A stretch of 64,000 nt of DNA. Source: Furcasterigmium furcatum. Its lineage: Eukaryota; Ascomycota; Sordariomycetes; Glomerellales; Plectosphaerellaceae. Below the pieces are notes generated by a model, which ran no database searches, was not told the origin of the DNA, and saw only the letters and a list, made by a program, of their open reading frames with translations. Numbering within the stretch: position 1 is the stretch's first letter; every line of letters starts with the position of its first letter. The DNA lies in NCBI GenBank assembly GCA_001599815.1, contig BCIA01000001.1, positions 1,988,934-2,052,933 of the forward strand. Direction: 5' to 3'. Positions 62,101-64,000 of the stretch are shown piece by piece. The translations under genes and the position numbers were made by a program.

Positions 62101-63846
62101 CTACGTCTGCATGAGGCTCAATACCATGAGCCGCACCTTCTGGCCTTGAGGCGTTCCCAGACACGCCGTAAGAATTCCCCTCTCCTTGCTGTACTCACCG
62201 CCGGGACGAAGATATGGAAGATGCCGCAGCGCGAGCGTCATGGGTGTTGCGGCAAGAGACATGCGGAACTCGCCCGCGGCTGGCTCAAAGAAGATGGGGA
62301 AGGTGCCGACGAGACGGCGGAAGCACTCTTCGGCATCCGTGTGCAGCATCAGCAGTGATGCGTCACTCTCGCCCAGTCCTAGACTCATCTCATCGTCGAC
62401 CCGGAGATCCTGCAAGGCCTCCCCAAGAACCATACCCGTCATCCAGCATATGCTCATCAGACGAGCCGCGGCCAGTTCTTGCACCGTGAAAGGATTCATG
62501 CCCGAGAGCGTCTGGCACGTGTCCGAAGACGGGCGTGGCAGTTTGCGGGCGATGTCTCGTCCGAATCGGGCTTCCCAGACTTGCAGGCTCTGATCGGCAG
62601 AGATGCAGACTTTCAAAAGGCGTCTCCGTCGTGAGGTTGTTTCCTCGGTGCCATCTAGGTCTCTGAATTGGTTGATAGAACCTACGAGCGAGGTGACGTG
62701 GGCAAATATATCCACCACGTGATCACGCGGCGTCTTGGGGTGCCTCACCCACGGGCCGGTCAGCCACTCTGGTGAGGAGAAGGGCGTGGTTTTCTTAGCA
62801 GCGAGGCTTGCGAAGATCTGGTGGCTTCGGGTCAGTGCTGATGATGTTGAGAGCGGACTGCCGTCAACTCACAAGGTGACACCTGGAATCAACGAAAAAG
62901 CGATGTGAGATGCCATCTATGAATGACACAGGCGATCGAGAGAGTATCATGGTGATGTGGCCCTGTATGTGCGATAACCAAGTTCTTGCTTGATTCTCCG
63001 AACTCACGTCTGGGTGGCCGAGAGTCAGAGGCGACGGTCTCGAGCCATAGTGAGACTGCCCAATTCTTGTCAGTCGGTCGATCGCACATTCCGAGCAAGG
63101 TCATACCTCATATAGACTGAAAAGCTTGACGGCAGCTAGCATCTTGTTGCTCTGAGCCTGCTTTGGAGTCAGCAAGGCCGCCGCTACCTCGGCGAGTGCG
63201 TCGCTGTATAGCTGGAAACCATATGCGCGCATCTCCTCAACTCTTCCGGGGCCCTGGGTGGCTGCCAACGCCAGTGCCAGCACTATCCTGCGCAGCAATG
63301 GATCGCCAGACCGGCACAGCTGCTGGACCGGTAGGAGCCAGCCTCCCATGACGCTGTGTGCGACGTCGACAGGCAGGTCGCGCGAGTGAGGCATGTAGGC
63401 GCGCCAGAACAAGTCAATCTGCCCTGATTCCACGGCTTTGGCCGCCAGCGTGTCGTTCAGGGTGATCATGCGGTCATCTTGGGTCCGTGGAGTTACTGGG
63501 CTAACAGTCTTTGAGCGCGAGACCCTGTGCCGGCCAGAGTGCTTGTCTTGAGTGGTCGCCGCACTCTTGTTGATGAAAATCAAGCCGCTCCCGTCTTCGT
63601 ATCCTTCACAGGAGAGGCATGCTCTTCGACATTGGCCACATGCAGGGCGGTGTTGGTCGCACTGGATTTCAGGTCAGCGTTGATCATTATGGCTCGGCAT
63701 GCAGATGATGTAGAAGGGGCGTCCGAAGCAGGGTGTTAGAGCGACGTTCTGTTTCTTTAATTGACTGAGAAGGGAGTCTGACTTACACCCTTGCGACGTC
63801 GCAAGCATGTCGTGCAGGCCTTCGATCGCCTTCTTATCCCCACCAT
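62101..63846 (-). CDS. Zn(II)2Cys6 transcription factor, five exons
   Basis: Exons 63846-63787, 63661-63107, 63055-63008, 62962-62873, 62817-62101; introns 125, 51, 45 and 55 bp; 489 aa. The zinc cluster has Cys 11, 14, 21, 28, 31 and 38 (C-x2-C-x6-C-x6-C-x2-C-x6-C) and is split by the first intron between the second and third Cys, joined exactly at AAG GGT | TGC. From residue 90 an all-helical region resembles the fungal-specific transcription factor domain (LVDVAHSVMGGWLLPVQQL, SLYESHYGSRPSP, SFIDGISHRFF, SRCHLIFASLA, CWMTGMVLGE). It probably binds CGG-type sites in the nucleus; targets unknown. The start is the ATG at 63846; frame sequence further upstream has no ATG. Confidence 0.85.
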
Positions 63847-64000
63847 GTCGCTGAGGATAGGAGAATCCGAACTTTTACTAAAACGATGTAAATTGCCGTT
63901 GAAAAATCGCCGCGCGATGATGTTATTATGGGAGGACGATGACGGTGGTGTTGGGTGACGATCAACCAAGTTGGCGTTGAGACTCGTCGTGTTTCTGGCC

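Noticed and set aside
1..64000. Biosynthetic gene cluster
   Set aside because: A P450, a reductase and two regulators are present but spread among housekeeping genes, and there is no PKS, NRPS or terpene synthase.
1..64000. Transposable elements or CRISPR-like arrays
   Set aside because: No transposase, reverse transcriptase, terminal repeats or spaced direct repeats were found; the only array is the coding minisatellite at 21189-21343.

Overview
The window is nuclear DNA of a filamentous ascomycete, most likely a Sordariomycete. It is GC-rich, almost every gene is split by short GT-AG introns (43 to 125 bp), and the gene content is typical: two Zn(II)2Cys6 regulators, a fungal rhodopsin/PTH11-like seven-helix protein, a P450, a GH6 cellulase and several small secreted proteins. 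Species cannot be named from sequence alone. Open frames opposite real genes are common because of the GC-rich third codon positions, so exon models here rest on protein families, splice signals and phase. Six ambiguous bases (42499, 42510, 42513, 51081, 51086, 51094) show this is a draft assembly.

Layout. 0-3.4 kb: 3' part of an ankyrin-CorA-like membrane protein. 3.7-12.5 kb: small acidic ORF, NUDT19-like Nudix hydrolase, SLX4 scaffold divergent from ribosomal protein eS21, tandem ABM-type protein. 13.5-19.6 kb: secreted Cys protein, NAD(P)-dependent reductase, GH6 cellobiohydrolase, secreted Gly/Tyr/Trp-rich peptide. 21.0-26.2 kb: a four-exon Cys-rich protein with a coding minisatellite, an intronless P450 and a divergent seven-helix protein. 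27.3-31 kb: SET-domain protein, nuclear-type hypothetical protein, four-helix membrane protein. 31.4-37.7 kb: Zn2Cys6 regulator, MARVEL-like protein with an odd stop, ENTH/epsin adaptor. 39.3-48.4 kb: cyclophilin with nested start codons, Pol III subunit Rpc34, ZIP transporter, secreted protein, MsrA, mitochondrial Bax-inhibitor-like protein. 50-56.5 kb: six-Cys secreted peptide, a protein joining two cyclic-nucleotide domains to an F-box and leucine-rich repeats, and a 138-residue protein. 57.3-63.8 kb: C2H2 protein with an unresolved 5' end, photolyase, Cactin, second Zn2Cys6 regulator.

The genes do not form one pathway. Themes are genome maintenance (SLX4, photolyase), RNA and protein synthesis (Rpc34, Cactin, eS21), membrane traffic (epsin, MARVEL), oxidative and mitochondrial homeostasis (MsrA, BI-1-like, cyclophilin) and an interface with host or substrate (GH6 and four secreted proteins). 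No biosynthetic cluster, intact transposon, CRISPR array or convincing tRNA was found. The most unusual points are the cNMP-F-box-LRR fusion, the MARVEL gene whose frame stays open for 169 codons past its TGA, the hidden gene with a hexapeptide minisatellite, nested start codons in three genes, and a GH6 enzyme with a natural Ser at a stability-linked Cys position.
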